Positions 52,501 through 63,335 of a stretch of DNA of 64,000 nucleotides are shown here, one piece after another. Within the stretch, counting starts at the first letter, position 1, and each line of letters starts with the position of its first letter. The translations under genes and the position numbers were made by a program. The DNA comes from Ornithodoros turicata (taxonomy: Eukaryota > Arthropoda > Arachnida > Ixodida > Argasidae): positions 74,585,807 to 74,649,806 of the forward strand of contig NC_088204.1 in the NCBI RefSeq assembly GCF_037126465.1, given 5' to 3'. Under the pieces are notes generated by a model. That model searched no databases. It had not been told where the DNA came from and saw only the letters and a list, made by a program, of their open reading frames with translations.

Positions 52501-54806
52501 TCGCGACGTAGGTAGCAACACGCAAGAGATGCAATAAAAATATTGGAGAGTCAGGCACAATATATGCACATTTGTGATCAGCACCACAACAATGATACAA
52601 CTTGGAAACGCAGATGAATTATAAGAGTGGCTCGTAACATGACGGTAGCAAAATTGAGTTTCATGTTGCAGGATAAGATAAAATCTGTGTCAGAAGCAAC
52701 AGATGCATCGTTCCCTCCACTTCAAAATAGGAAGAGGCAGCACCCAAGCCTTTTTGCACAAGAATGTGTCAAGCTTAGCACTAATAATGAGTGGAGGCTG
52801 GTATTAACCGTGGAATGATGTGCTTGTGGAATGGGGTTCTATGGTATCCTAAGCAACACACCTAGCCTGACTGCAATTTGAAGCAAGGAAGACGGCATGT
52901 TTTACAAACGGTTTTGAGAAGGAGTTGCTGAGATTGCACTGAAATCTTTTTACATGATTGATGAAAGTGTTAAGACACAACAACTGGCATGCACTAAATG
53001 CCTATTGTACAGCTCCCAAAAGGAAACATGATTTTTGTCCCAAAATTTTCAAAAAATATAAAAATCTGAAATCACAAGGAGTAGGTCCTTGTGATATCAG
53101 GTTTTATTATATATATATTTTTTAAAATTTCCGATCCCGTTACAGTGTTCCCGCTTTTGTTTAATGGGTGCACTTTAAGATGTTGCGATCTTAGGCTAAT
53201 TGCACTCCTTATGTTACACTTGCACCTCGTAGTAACCAGTAAAATGAGTATTGTAAATCTGTGATCTAAGAAAGCCATAAAAAACCGAGTAGTACGTATA
53301 TTTATGCACTAAGTGTGTGGCTCACACCTCAATGAAGGCAACAAAAGTCACACTTGTAAAAACGTGTCTCAATTTGCCGTAGCTGAAACCACTCCAGCTG
53401 ATATTGGCACCAAGCCCCTTCGATTCACTGAAATTGCAGTAGCACCATAACAATGCACGCTCATATACTGAGCAGTTTACAAGCTGCACTTGGATCAACT
53501 TTTACAAAGGCACTTCCTCAGAGTCTTCTGACACACAGCGGAAAGCTGTGATTCGTATCAAATGCTCTACGTTTGCAGCAAACCGCATTTCTTGTACGCA
53601 GCTAAATATATCATGTACGTTCACACAGAACAAAGTTTTCTGAATGTCTCCTCGCAACGCTTCTTGACGAAGTCTCATACTTTTAAAGCCCCCGAATGCT
53701 CACTCGTGACATGTTGCGTTCTATTTCAGTGGCATGAAATCAAGTCGCACTCGTATGACAAAAAACACTATTGAGAATCATGTTTGAAACACTGAGATGC
53801 AGACACTGTTTAGCAAAATTCAGTATTCAAAAACAAAAGTGGGGCATTACATCACCATTTTTTTTAAACTGGTTTGTTGCAGTCCAATGCCCTCTTTGCT
53901 TTTTTTTGTTTTTTTTAAGACAGACTAATATTTTGCTGGCATTAATTTCTTGGAAAAAAAAAAAAAAAAAACAATTGAGGGTGCAAACTTAGGCCCTCAC
54001 AAAAGTTACTGCCGAAATTATTGACTCCCCATATGTCATCGTTTAAATAAAGTTGTTGCTTTTACTGCATTAGGCTCTATCCATTCTCTCCACAGAGAGG
54101 TCTGCGAAAAAACAGGACAAAGCAGCCCTGTATGAACTTCACCTCGAGAAAAAGAACAATGCTGCAGTTTAACTGCAGTGCTACCGTTTCGTTGCACATA
54201 TATTTTGGACATAGTTTCAATGCTAAAGACCACGACCTATTCGACTATAACGACCACGTCACATTCGGCGACCCTTATGACGAGCCCGTCCGCAAGATCC
54301 GCTAGGGGCGCTAATCGTCGGCCCGCGAGATCTACATTGTGATTGGACAATACAAAATTTGAATTTTGAATGCGTAGAAGCCGACGTACGATCACTGTAG
54401 CAGACGACAGCAACAGCTTCTATGAACACGTGTAGAATGATGATGATAATCAACTTTAGAAAAGAGCATCTCCCGTGCGACATCCTCCGCTCGTACAAAA
54501 ATACTAAGGTAAGCCGAAGTACAAAGTATTGTAGACATTGAGAGAGCAATAACGGGGCCAATAAGTAGCGCCACCGCTGGCTTCCAAATGCGGTGCTGGG
54601 AAGGGGTTCCCATGACACGGTCGCTATTAATCTAGTAGGTCTTGATAAAGACTACAGATGTAAACAAGCAAACAGCAGTCAAATGAACTGCGATTGTGAT
54701 GAACGAGAGGAGTATTACCCTACAAAACTTTTACGAGTCTTTCAACCTCTCAAACGGCACAGTACAACGGAGACGCTGCCGCCACAAAACAGGTGCGTAG
54801 GCCGAT
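49553..54806. other. Spacer between hAT element and NTAN1 3' end
   Basis: It has a palindromic cluster of CATCCCTGGGATG-like words at about 50475-50640, a fold-back element at about 50745-51375 and a retroposon-like end at about 54025-54062. No host exon recognised; the 3' UTR of NTAN1 lies at its right edge. Confidence 0.45.
50745..51375. mobile_element. Fold-back element, right end CACCCTGTA
   Basis: The left arm has CCAAAATTTGCCAAGTCAAC and the right arm its near complement (GTTGACTTGCCAAATTTTGG). The right end GAAACACCCTGTA is shared with the 43812 element; the matching left end was not found. Confidence 0.65.
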
Positions 54807-54977
54807 TCAGTAGCACACTGGGATCCAAGCTCCCCCTTCGTCCTTGCGGAAGTAGTGGGGCCGGTTGTCCGGAAACACCGTGACTCCCGGAAATGGGTGT
54901 TGCTGGATGTACTTGAGCGCCGCCCGGACTTGCATGACAAACATCGGGGACTCGACCTCAGGCGACGTCGACAGGTG
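54807..54977 (-). CDS. NTAN1: NTAN1 exon 10 (stop)
   Basis: HLSTSPEVESPMFVMQVRAA, then KYIQQHPFPGVTVFPDN and GGAWIPVCY before the stop. It matches human LSTSPLAEPPHFVEHIRS. Confidence 0.95.
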   Translation of the reverse strand, partial: HLSTSPEVESPMFVMQVRAALKYIQQHPFPGVTVFPDNRPHYFRKDEGGAWIPVCY

Positions 54978-57900
54978 CTGTAACGAAAAAGGAGTGGCCA
55001 GCACGCGGCCAAATGAGGTGCCACGATGAGACGGTGGAACCCCTCTTTAGCAAAACCGGTCGGGACTAAGCTATGGGTTTACTATATCGTGAGCATCTTA
55101 AAGGGGCACTAAAAATGCAAAAACAACTTGCTCTCAAATGAAAGTTTATATTTCAATTAGTATAATGCAAGCAAAATTAGTTCACACAGAGCTACCATGC
55201 GGAACCCTTCGCTCAACGACCTACAGGGTTAGTCTAGCAAATGTTACACATTTTGATCGCATCGTAAAAATAGAAGACGGGGTTCATCCAGCACCAAACT
55301 TTGCAGACTGGTAGCCATTTGTCTGAAGTTTTGTTGGAATTTTTTCTGAGTATTATGGTCCTGTAGAAGAAGAATTAAAAATCAAGCAAAATCTCGCCCC
55401 ATGCTTTTTCAATGACTTATCTCACTCAAAAGCCGCCATTTTCTGCTCTGTGCGCACCAGTTTCATTTCACCACACACAGGTGGCACTAGCATACAGAAC
55501 AAGACTGGAACAAGACGATTGGTGCATAACGTCAGAATCGGCATGTGACATCGTTCTAGGCAGCGCTACCTGTGGAAAGTGATGTGAATGTGAAGCAGAC
55601 ACAAGAAAAAATGGCGGTGTTTGTGTGGGATAGGCCATTGAAAATGCATGGAGCGAGATTTTGCTTTATTTTTACTTTTCTTTCTACATGACCATAGCGC
55701 TTACAAAAAATTCGAATGAAACTTCAGGTAAATGGCTATCGGTCAGCCAAGTTTGGGATGGGCCAAACCTAGCCTTCTTTTTTTACAGTGCGATCGAAAT
55801 GTGTAACGTTTGCTATAATAACCCTGTAGAATGCAGGGTCACACCTGATGCAGATGACCATCTTCTGCATCTACCCAGCACAACTTGGACCGTCGTGTAA
55901 CAGCCCCTCAAAAGGTGCTCCGCGTTTACCTCAACGCCTCAAAGGCACAACCTGGGTGCCTGTGTGTACTGAAGTATAGTACTGCATCAAAGTTACCTGC
56001 AGGATGAAGTCGTCATTCTGAGCAAGCCAAAGGTCCACACCCCGCATGGGCTCGTAGTTGAAGGGACCGATTCGCATCATTCCCAACGAGCAATCGTAGA
56101 TGTCATTCATCTGCAGTACGATTATGCAGGATCAAATTACAATCGACACTAATGCTATGCATAGAAGCCTGAAGTTTTCGGGAAATATTTTTTTCTAAAT
56201 TCGGGGGGCTAAAAATTGGGTGAATAAACGTGCGCACTAAATTCATGCGAACGGGGGTGAAAAGAACTTCCAGTACGCTAAATTCGGGGAGAAATCGGGC
56301 TCAGTTACTTAAAGTAGTAGTGGTCTGGTAAAGTAGTGGTCTGGTACAGATGGTAATGTAACTGCATTTGCTGCCACACAACTAAGTTAATGCATTTCTA
56401 CAGACATCCCAGTGAGGGCAATTTGCCGGGTAAAAATCTTTTTTTTTCACCCTAAAGATGCAATCTTCGATTCGGGGTGTAAGTCGGGTAAAAACCCAAA
56501 AATTTCAGGCTCTAGTTATGCATCGCTATCGGGCAACCTCGTGTCACCGCATACCAACTACGCGTACCTCGTGACAACCGGTAAAATGCCTGGCCGATCG
56601 AAGTGGCAGCTCGGGTCCTTTGTCGGGAAAAGTCGCTGGGAATATTTCGCCGCTTTTGATGTTGACTCCTGCAGTCGTCGAAAAGACCGCAAGGACACCA
56701 AAAACTCTGAGCGTCGCTCAAATACAACGTGCTTGCACTTGAGGAAACAATTACCTATGCCGTAGATAGTGGGCCAGTTCAGATTCCCGCGGAGGACGTT
56801 GTTCAGTTCTGCGACGAAATTGAGAAATCGCAACAGGTCTGATCAAACGGCAAGTTTCTCAAAAAGATTGACAAGTAGAGGTAGGACTATCGAAGAACGC
56901 GTTGGTTACACTAGGACACGTTCAAAGAATGTGATGAAGATGAGAGCGTACTACACATACACAGCATTCGACTGCAACAAATGTTTGTTGAGAGTCTCCC
57001 CGCCCAGAAGGCTAACCACCCCAAATCCCCACGAAGAATGGTAACCTCATTCGGACCTCTTGAGTGCGGAATGTTTCCTTTGCTTCCCTTCTGCAGCGGA
57101 TGCAGGCGGAATTTTGCGAGCCACATTGTGTGTGCGTGGGATTAACGATTTTTGTTCTCGGTTCAACATGACCGGTGATGTGTTCCTTGAGCTGTTTACT
57201 GCAACTATAACGTGAGCTATCGTCACCACAGCCATCCCATTTTTTTGAACGTGTCCGAGGCTGACAAGCTTGCAACTCACCGCACAAACAGGCAGTAATA
57301 AGATGCAGGTTGACCGGCTGCTTATGAAATGCATCTGGGAAGTTAACACGAAAATTGTTAATACGAGATAAAATCACAAATACGAATAAAGCGTCTCATT
57401 AGGCGCCAGCAAGGTCAGAACGAAACCTCACAGAGCAACTGTGTTGCCAGTCCCTCGGAGTAAGCCCTCCGATCGAGAAATCCGCCGACGAGGTAAACTT
57501 CGAACCTGCAAAAAAAAAAAAAAAAGTAGTTTGTCGGGAGTTCATTTGTGTGCCAGATTGTTAGACTTATCAGTTTTTTTGTTTTTTTTTAACCCTACCG
57601 GCCATCTGGAACGGGAAGCGACAGCTCTTGCACCCTCCTCACCATAGCAGCTGCGCCATGTTCTAGACCAGACCCGTCAAAATGGCCCAGTGCCACTGCG
57701 CCCGAACCTAAGGAGCGAGGAATTGAGGTGTGTAAGTCTCTGAATGGTCTACGAAGGCTCCAAGTCGGGGCTGCAGTAAGTTCATTTTATGCGGCGTACT
57801 AAAACTCGCTTATTTTCTAGATTTCTCGAGTAGTGCAGCTTCTATAACAGCCAATCCCAGAGATCGATCGACCCAGGGCTACGTTTCTTTATCGGTGGCA

Positions 57901-60900
57901 GAAAATTGCAGGTCAGTCCTGATCGGATCTGTGTGTCTCTGCAATACGAGACTTCAGAAAATCCTAGGGACCTTAGTGCGATGTTGAACTCTGGGAACTT
58001 GCTGATAACAATGAGGGATAAGGTCTCCAAGCTGTTTCGGTTCCTTCCGTCCTGGCCGGTTGTCCGCGAGGCAGATTGTTTCGAGGTGTCCAGGTCAGCG
58101 AAAGCGAAACGTGAAGGACACATGCAGTTCTCCCTTCCCCTCATTCCAGTAATCTCCCAGGATGCAAAGCTTGCGCAGGGAGCACTGGGATTGGAATTTT
58201 CTGAACTTTCTTTTCTGAACTCGTTTATTGAAATAGCAGCGATGCAAAGCGTTGTCTTGGAAACGTCGTTTCCTCCAGGATACTGCGAAAACCCCGAAGG
58301 ATTATGTTCTAGACTACCTGGCAAACTATTCTAGAATCCCCTGCCAAAACACCATGGTGTCCAAAGCCAATAATTTCTAGTTTACAATTGGACTCATTAA
58401 ATGAATGCTCATCGCTCCTGACGAACAAGTCCTGGTACCAGAAAGCTACATCGACTGCACAAATATGCCTAACCAATGGCACTTGCTTGGATCTTACGTA
58501 GCAAACTGGGATTTGGCACGAGCAATTGCCAGAGGTGTCCCAATGCTTAGCATTGCCGCCACCAGTTGTACCTGTGTCATGTGTAATCTTTCGGAACATA
58601 TGATGCAAGACTTTTTTTAATGGTTCATAGCGAAATAAGATAATCAGTGTTCCTTGCTGGATTTCTCATGCTGTCCAATCAACAGGCAAGAGGATGTCTG
58701 TATGTGGTACAATGATGATTATTTACAGACTCTATCCTTTGCGATTTCTTGCCGCTGCAGTATCAAAGTGAGAAGCGCTACGAGATAAATGAAACTACAT
58801 TTTACATATTTTTGCAAAATATTATACAAAGAGAACATTAAGAGTGTTCACAGCAGTACATGACAATCAGGATGAACCCCTACCACCAATAGAATTACAG
58901 ACGCCCTTAGCTCCAAGATAACATGTACTAATTACAGTAAAACCTCGATAATTCGACACCCGTTAATTCGGAAATTCGGATAAATCGGACGACCCGCGCG
59001 GTCCCGGCAAACGTCTGCACAAGTCTATGGGAAGGAGCGCTCGTTAATTCGGCAGCAGTCGCGTGCGCACCGGATAATTCGAACAACCACGGCTCGAGGG
59101 AAGCGCACGGGTGCTCAACAGCGGACGCCAAAACGGTAAAAAAAGACGGCAAAGTGCGGCGTACACATCGCCATTGTCATCAGTGCCGTGACGTTGATGA
59201 CGTCAGGCGCCATCTTGAAGCGAAATCTAGTTTTAAACCACGTGTATACGTCAGTCTTTCTACGACGTGCATGCTGTTCTGACATGGCTCCTCCTGCGAA
59301 GCGTGCTAAGTACGAGACCAAGGACCTTGCAACAAAAGTCGAGATTCTTAAAGCGCTGAAGGATGGTGTCCCAAGACAGGAAGTGATGAAAAAATATGAT
59401 GTGAAAAGGAGCACTTTGGCAACATACGTGAAGAATGAGGCACAGATCATCGCGGCCATGGAAGGTGAGAAGTTCCACGGAAAGCGGAAACGCCTTCGTA
59501 CAGCGGCGTACCCGCAATTGGAAGACGCTGTTCTTCGTTGGATTGTGAACTCGCGCGATGCACAGTTACCTCTGAGTGGGCCCCTTATTTGCACGCAAGC
59601 CGAGAACTTTGCAGCAAAAATGGGGATTGAAGCATTCAAAGCTTCGGAAGGTTGGTTTTCGCGATTCAAAGAACGCCACGGACTTATCTTCCGAAACATC
59701 TGCGGGGAGAGAGCTGCTGTTGATGAAGACGTCGTCAGAGATTGGCGGTGCGTTCGGCTCCGGGAGCACATAGCCGCCTACGAGCCCTGTGACGTGTTTA
59801 ATGCGGACGAGACCGCTCTTTTCTTCAAAGCACTGCCAGACAAGACTATCACGCTCAAGGGAGACCCATGCGTCGGCGGTAAAAGGAGCAAAGAGAGAGT
59901 GACCGTCCTTCTGGCCGCGAATATGACTGGGACAGAGCGTTTGCCATTGCTTGTCATAGGGAAAGCACAGAAGCCCAGGTGCTTCAAAAACCTCAAGCAA
60001 CTCCCGGTGGAGTATTGTGCCAATCAGAAGGCCTGGATGACGTCCGACATTTGGCGAAGTTGGCTGCAGAAGCTGGACCGTCATTTCCGCGCTAAAGAGC
60101 GCAAGGTGCTCCTTGTTGTTGACAACTGCAGCGCGCACTGCAACGTGTCTGACCTTGAGTGGGTCAAGGTGGTGTTTTTCCCGCCCAACACAACGTCTGC
60201 CTTACAGCCAATGGACCAAGGCATTATACACTACGTAAAGCGAAGATACCGACGACATGTCCTGGAACGCATGCTGCTCTGCATGGGTACCGGCAGGCAG
60301 TATGATGTGACGCTGCTCAGCGCTGTTCATATTTTGGCGCACGTGTGGACAAGCACACCAGCTGAAATTGTGGCGAACTGCTTTCGCCATTGCGGGTTTG
60401 TGCAATACATGCATCAGGACTGCGACCAGTTGGAGGACGTAACATCTCACGAAAACGAAGAGGACGACGATCATTTTCGTGGCGTCCTCCCACCCGCCGT
60501 GCAAATCGCAGATTACATCTCTATTGACGACGGTGTCGCTGTCGCCGGCCAGCTTACGGACGAAGACATCGTCAACGAGGTGTTGGGTGCCGATGACAAC
60601 GCTGCATCGGACGAGGATTGTGAGAAAGAGCTGCCGCGACGGCGGACTGTTACAGAAGCGGCGGAAGCCCTTGCTGTTTTGGAAGACTTTTGTTGTAGTG
60701 CTCCCGGCGGTGCCGAAGCAGTGCAGCACTTGGCAGTTATAAGAAAAGTTGTCTTAAACGCCCAAATTTCATGTACAAGGCAGACCACACTCTCGCAGTT
60801 CTTTTCGTAATAAAGGTACGTTGATAATGGCAAGTTTACCTGGTATTTTGTTGCCCGTTCGATAATTCGACATTCGGATAATTCGGACATTTTCGGTGGT

Positions 60901-61368
60901 CCCCCGCGATCCGAATTAACGAGGTTTTACTGTACCACGTGTTTATCGCTGAGCATGCTCACCTGTATGTCGCACGACTGCCATAATGCACGTCGTGGCT
61001 TCGTCCGTTCCCAGTACGCTGACATTTTCTGAAAGAGTCACAGAACGACCATCACATCAAGCAGTGCTAGATCTGTCCCACGATTCATCATCATTACAGA
61101 TATTTACTCACTGTCTTGAGCAACGGTCACAGCAAACTCCCGTTGCTTAACGTACAAAAGGCCAAGCGGACCAATCACTTTGGGAACTTGGGAAGTCAAG
61201 CCGGCAGATATCTCCTTAAGAGCAAAACAAAGAAGGTGAAGAGATAAATCATACTTATGGTGCTATAACAAGACTCCTGCTTACTTTGAAGTGCGGATAG
61301 GTCTCAAACAGTGTCCTTGTATCAGGTGGCAGCTGGTCGATCACACCACCGTTGATGACGAGAGGCAT
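54807..61368 (-). CDS. NTAN1: Protein N-terminal asparagine amidohydrolase (NTAN1), complete, ten coding exons
   Basis: The enzyme deamidates an exposed N-terminal Asn to Asp, feeding proteins into the Arg/N-degron pathway. Exons in transcript order are 61368-61285, 61214-61112, 61028-60963, 57695-57599, 57505-57432, 57334-57281, 56808-56755, 56668-56568, 56110-55997 and 54977-54807. All are GT-AG and in frame, 918 nt in total, 305 residues (human about 310). The start MPLVINGGVIDQLPPDTRTL aligns with human MPLLVEG. LGTDEATTC holds the expected catalytic Cys (Cys76). Other matches are GPLGLLYVKQREFAV, FEVYLVGGFLDRR, WPTIYGIGVNIKSGEI, MRIGPFNYEP and HLSTSPEVE. A TAG acceptor just upstream (61383-61384) suggests a 5' UTR intron. 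The third intron hosts a complete Tigger transposon. Confidence 0.95.
54978..55996 (-). other. NTAN1 last intron with degraded fold-back repeat
   Basis: Left and right parts (about 55101-55290 and 55640-55845) are diverged inverted copies: CAGGGTTAGTCTAGCAAATG and its near complement around 55810-55840. The left end is TTAAAGGGGCACTAAAAATG. Confidence 0.6.
55997..56110 (-). CDS. NTAN1: NTAN1 exon 9
   Basis: 38 codons: MNDIYDCSLGMMRIGPFNYE, then PMRGVDLWLAQNDDFILQ. Phase 0 at both ends. Confidence 0.95.
56111..56567 (-). other. NTAN1 intron 8
   Basis: It holds AAATTCGGGG- and CGGGTAAAAA-type words and an imperfect direct duplication of AAAGTAGTGGTCTGGT at about 56310-56346. No element with two ends seen. 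Confidence 0.45.
56568..56668 (-). CDS. NTAN1: NTAN1 exon 8
   Basis: GVNIKSGEIFPATFPDKGPE, then LPLRSARHFTGCHE. The donor is GAG/GTACGC. Confidence 0.92.
56755..56808 (-). CDS. NTAN1: NTAN1 exon 7
   Basis: 54 nt encoding ELNNVLRGNLNWPTIYGI, matching human ELNDREENENHFPVIYGI. The donor is GTAATT. Confidence 0.93.
57281..57334 (-). CDS. NTAN1: NTAN1 exon 6
   Basis: 54 nt encoding AFHKQPVNLHLITACLC, matching human FDRQEDDIHLVTLCVT. Confidence 0.9.
57432..57505 (-). CDS. NTAN1: NTAN1 exon 5
   Basis: FEVYLVGGFLDRRAYSEGLA then TQLL; the acceptor follows a T tract. The donor CTCT/GTGAGG gives phase 1, joining to Tyr. Confidence 0.92.
57599..57695 (-). CDS. NTAN1: NTAN1 exon 4
   Basis: VALGHFDGSGLEHGAAAM, then VRRVQELSLPVPDG. 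It aligns with human LTHCDGTDTKAEVPLIMNSI. A tempting donor at 57642 (ATG/GTGAGG) breaks the frame; the real one is GGCCG/GTAGGG. Confidence 0.9.
58935..60932 (+). mobile_element. Complete Tigger/pogo-class DNA transposon, 1998 bp
   Basis: The terminal inverted repeats are CAGTAAAACCTCGATAATTC and, inverted, CAGTAAAACCTCGTTAATTC. Both ends are flanked by TA (58933-58934 and 60933-60934), the target duplication of the Tc1/mariner/pogo group. Extra GATAATTCG and TTCGGATAA words near both ends may be transposase sites. It contains one intact transposase gene and an AATAAA signal at 60809-60814 overlapping its stop. Confidence 0.95.
59284..60810 (+). CDS. Tigger-like DDE transposase (CENP-B/jerky family), intact
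   Basis: 508 residues from MAPPAKRAKYETK; the frame opens further upstream (59188) but this start best fits the family. Residues ~14-55 form a psq/CENP-B N-terminal helix-turn-helix (TKVEILKALKDGVPRQEVMK). A second DNA-binding domain lies at ~78-145 (SEGWFSRFKERHG). The DDE_1 catalytic domain follows: Asp175 (NADETALFFK), Asp280 (VVDNCSAH) and Asp311 (QPMDQGIIH). The 30-residue gap between the last two is the DD30D spacing of Tigger/pogo. The C-terminus is acidic, as in related proteins. No stop or frameshift is seen, so the copy may be young or active. It is antisense to NTAN1. Domestication is less likely because both ends of the transposon are intact. Confidence 0.95.
   Translation: MAPPAKRAKYETKDLATKVEILKALKDGVPRQEVMKKYDVKRSTLATYVKNEAQIIAAMEGEKFHGKRKRLRTAAYPQLEDAVLRWIVNSRDAQLPLSGPLICTQAENFAAKMGIEAFKASEGWFSRFKERHGLIFRNICGERAAVDEDVVRDWRCVRLREHIAAYEPCDVFNADETALFFKALPDKTITLKGDPCVGGKRSKERVTVLLAANMTGTERLPLLVIGKAQKPRCFKNLKQLPVEYCANQKAWMTSDIWRSWLQKLDRHFRAKERKVLLVVDNCSAHCNVSDLEWVKVVFFPPNTTSALQPMDQGIIHYVKRRYRRHVLERMLLCMGTGRQYDVTLLSAVHILAHVWTSTPAEIVANCFRHCGFVQYMHQDCDQLEDVTSHENEEDDDHFRGVLPPAVQIADYISIDDGVAVAGQLTDEDIVNEVLGADDNAASDEDCEKELPRRRTVTEAAEALAVLEDFCCSAPGGAEAVQHLAVIRKVVLNAQISCTRQTTLSQFFS
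60963..61028 (-). CDS. NTAN1: NTAN1 exon 3 (catalytic Cys)
   Basis: KNVSVLGTDEATTCIMAVVR followed by HT. The Cys corresponds to the nucleophile of the family. The donor is CAG/GTGAGC. Confidence 0.96.
61112..61214 (-). CDS. NTAN1: NTAN1 exon 2
   Basis: The acceptor is CTCTTAAG. It encodes EISAGLTSQVPKVIGPLGLL and YVKQREFAVTVAQD, phase 0 in, phase 1 out (GTGAGT). Confidence 0.94.
61285..61368 (-). CDS. NTAN1: NTAN1 exon 1 (start)
   Basis: 28 codons from ATG at 61368 to YPHFK before GTAAGC. An upstream in-frame stretch (LELDGK) follows an acceptor, so it is probably UTR. Confidence 0.93.
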
Positions 61369-63171
61369 CTTGCCGTCGAGCTCTAGCAAACCAAACGACA
61401 AGTACTTTATCAAAATCATCATTCAGATTCGACCAACAATTCTTATCAGATCCTGGATTCATCAGACTTACGAGGGTTTTTCCACCACACAAAACCATGC
61501 ACAAGAAGAGCCAGACAGGTTTGAAATTAAGCGAAGCAGATGAGAGTTTACCTGTCGTCTGCTATAGCTCGACGACCGTTCGTGTCTGCTAAACCTCTTC
61601 GCGTGTTTCAGAGACAGCGTAAAGTTCGACGAACGCGCACAACTACCATGCCACTGACTTCCCTGTAGTTACGGGGGAGAAAGAGACGCACACAGGCCCG
61701 GCTTTGTAAGCCAGGAATTCATTATTTGGAACGGGGTCGAAGATCAGGAGGTCAGGCGCTTTACAAGGAGCACCTGTTCGGAAAGGAAGTGGCGAACTCG
61801 AATAGTTACGAAAAAGTATGAACCTCCTGCACTGGCCTCGCTTCGAAGCAGAGTTGGTCACTTTAACTAGAAGCAATGAATCGTCCGTCCGGTTAAACAT
61901 GTCAGGAATCACAGATGGGAATTATGCTCTTTGTTTTCCCGCGGTCTGCCCAAACAGGTTATGCCGTCCAGAAAGTTCTCAGAACTTTTCTAATGGACTT
62001 TCTTGTCCTTTCAGCTTCCAAGACATGTTTGACGCTATGGTGGGGCTCCGTGCACGGATCTTCATGTATCAGATTGGGCTCCGATGCACACATGCAAGAT
62101 GTAACGCGGTTTCTAAATTTGCAAATAAAACAAAAATGCCTTTTGTTTGTGACGTGTACGCAATGCCAAATGCGATGCGCAAAGCCGCGTGCATCGTACG
62201 CTATGTTGAGATAAGAGTAACAAAAATGAGTGTGATCCCGGTTTCTTTGTGTTTCCAGCCCATTTGAAGCATCGGAGTCGAAGACGCAGTGTCAAATTTC
62301 CTGAGAGCATCGCTCACCGCCGATCGCTCAAAAGTTTAGAGCTGCATCTCCCGAGAATTCTGGTGTCCTGCAACCCCGATGCATGCAAAACAACTCGTCG
62401 ACTGTCATTAAAGATGCACCCACCTGAGATTCTATGACATTATATGGTGCACGAGTGATATCCTGCTAGAGAAACGCAAGCACAGCATGTAAACAAACAA
62501 CCACAAAAGTTCGGAAAGTTCACCACCTTTCCGACTGGTAGATCACATTGGTTTCCGGTTTGCAGAGTTGTCCTTATACCTTACGCAGTGCTATGCTAGT
62601 TTCAAACAAGGTGTTGGAAAAGAAGCTTACCCAAATGCTTATTGAAGCTGCAAATAGTGAATGTGATATTCCGAATAAATTTAACTGGTGCACATTATTT
62701 GTCATTTGAAATTGTTATACAATTTTATTTGCCTCACGTCGATGCGATACGAGTATAAGGTCGCCCGCCCAAGATTTCCCAGTCCCCGTAGCAGTTCCGG
62801 TTAGTCCTTTTCAACGTGAACTTATCCCAAGTGGCATCTGTTAACGTAAGTGTCTGCTCAATCTTAGCGAAATAACCTCCAAAAACTTCTTTGGTCCACT
62901 TAAAAATCACCTGATGGTTTATATAAAACGTAGGGGTACAGACTAGCCTCTTAATTTGTGTGATAATACGCGAAATAACGGGCGAACGGCCGATTTTAAT
63001 GTGTACAGTGACAACACGTGGTTGTATAACATTCTCGATTATTTATTTTCTTCTGTACCTCGTTTGTCCACTGTTTATGAATTGTTATTAATTTTAAATC
63101 ATCACGATGTTGGAGTAGTCCTGATGTGCAATATTGATTCTATATGCAGCTTTTTCTGTGTTCTTTGTCAG
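61369..63171. other. Head-to-head spacer between NTAN1 and RPSA-like gene
   Basis: It should contain both promoters and 5' UTR exons. No CpG-rich core, TATA box or recognised repeat stands out. The frames at 61643-61912 (-) and 61818-62267 (+) overlap each other and match nothing I know. Confidence 0.4.
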
Positions 63172-63202
63172 GTGTCCGCCGTAACTCAAGGACTGTACCA
63201 CG

Positions 63203-63335
63203 ATGTCGGGAGGTTTAAGCGTTTTGGGACTCAAAGACGATGATGTGCGGCGATTTCTCACCGCTAAAACGCACATTGGAACAGCTCAGCTGGACTTCCA
63301 GATGCAGCAGTATTGCTTCAAGAGACGAAGCGACG
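63203..63335 (+). CDS. RPSA: 40S ribosomal protein SA-like, first coding exon (3' partial at window edge)
   Basis: RPSA (uS2, laminin receptor homologue) sits in the small ribosomal subunit. The exon starts [20 protein letters not shown] and contains [15 protein letters not shown], then G/GTAAGC (phase 1). Human RPSA begins [20 protein letters not shown] and has LDFQMEQYIYKRKSDG, so homology is clear. By my alignment only about 26 of 44 residues are identical, low for such a conserved protein. An acceptor at 63170-63171 precedes a 31-nt UTR stretch. The following exon (expected IYIINLKRTW) is not in the window. It could be a diverged paralogue or a decaying duplicate; the splice sites argue against a retrocopy. 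Confidence 0.8.

Larger units (their letters stand above)
57696..60962 (-). other. NTAN1 intron 3 (Tigger host)
   Basis: Outside the Tigger element at 58935-60932 the intron has an open + frame of 142 codons at 57906-58334 and another of 71 codons at 58405-58620. Neither was recognised. They could be remnants of another mobile element. Confidence 0.5.

Noticed and set aside
57642..57695. GTGAGG donor after ATG as the end of NTAN1 exon 4
   Set aside because: It would join exon 5 out of frame. Extending to GGCCG/GTAGGG restores frame and adds residues that align with human NTAN1.
59115..60890. Long minus-strand frames across the transposase
   Set aside because: They are shadows of the transposase gene on the + strand.
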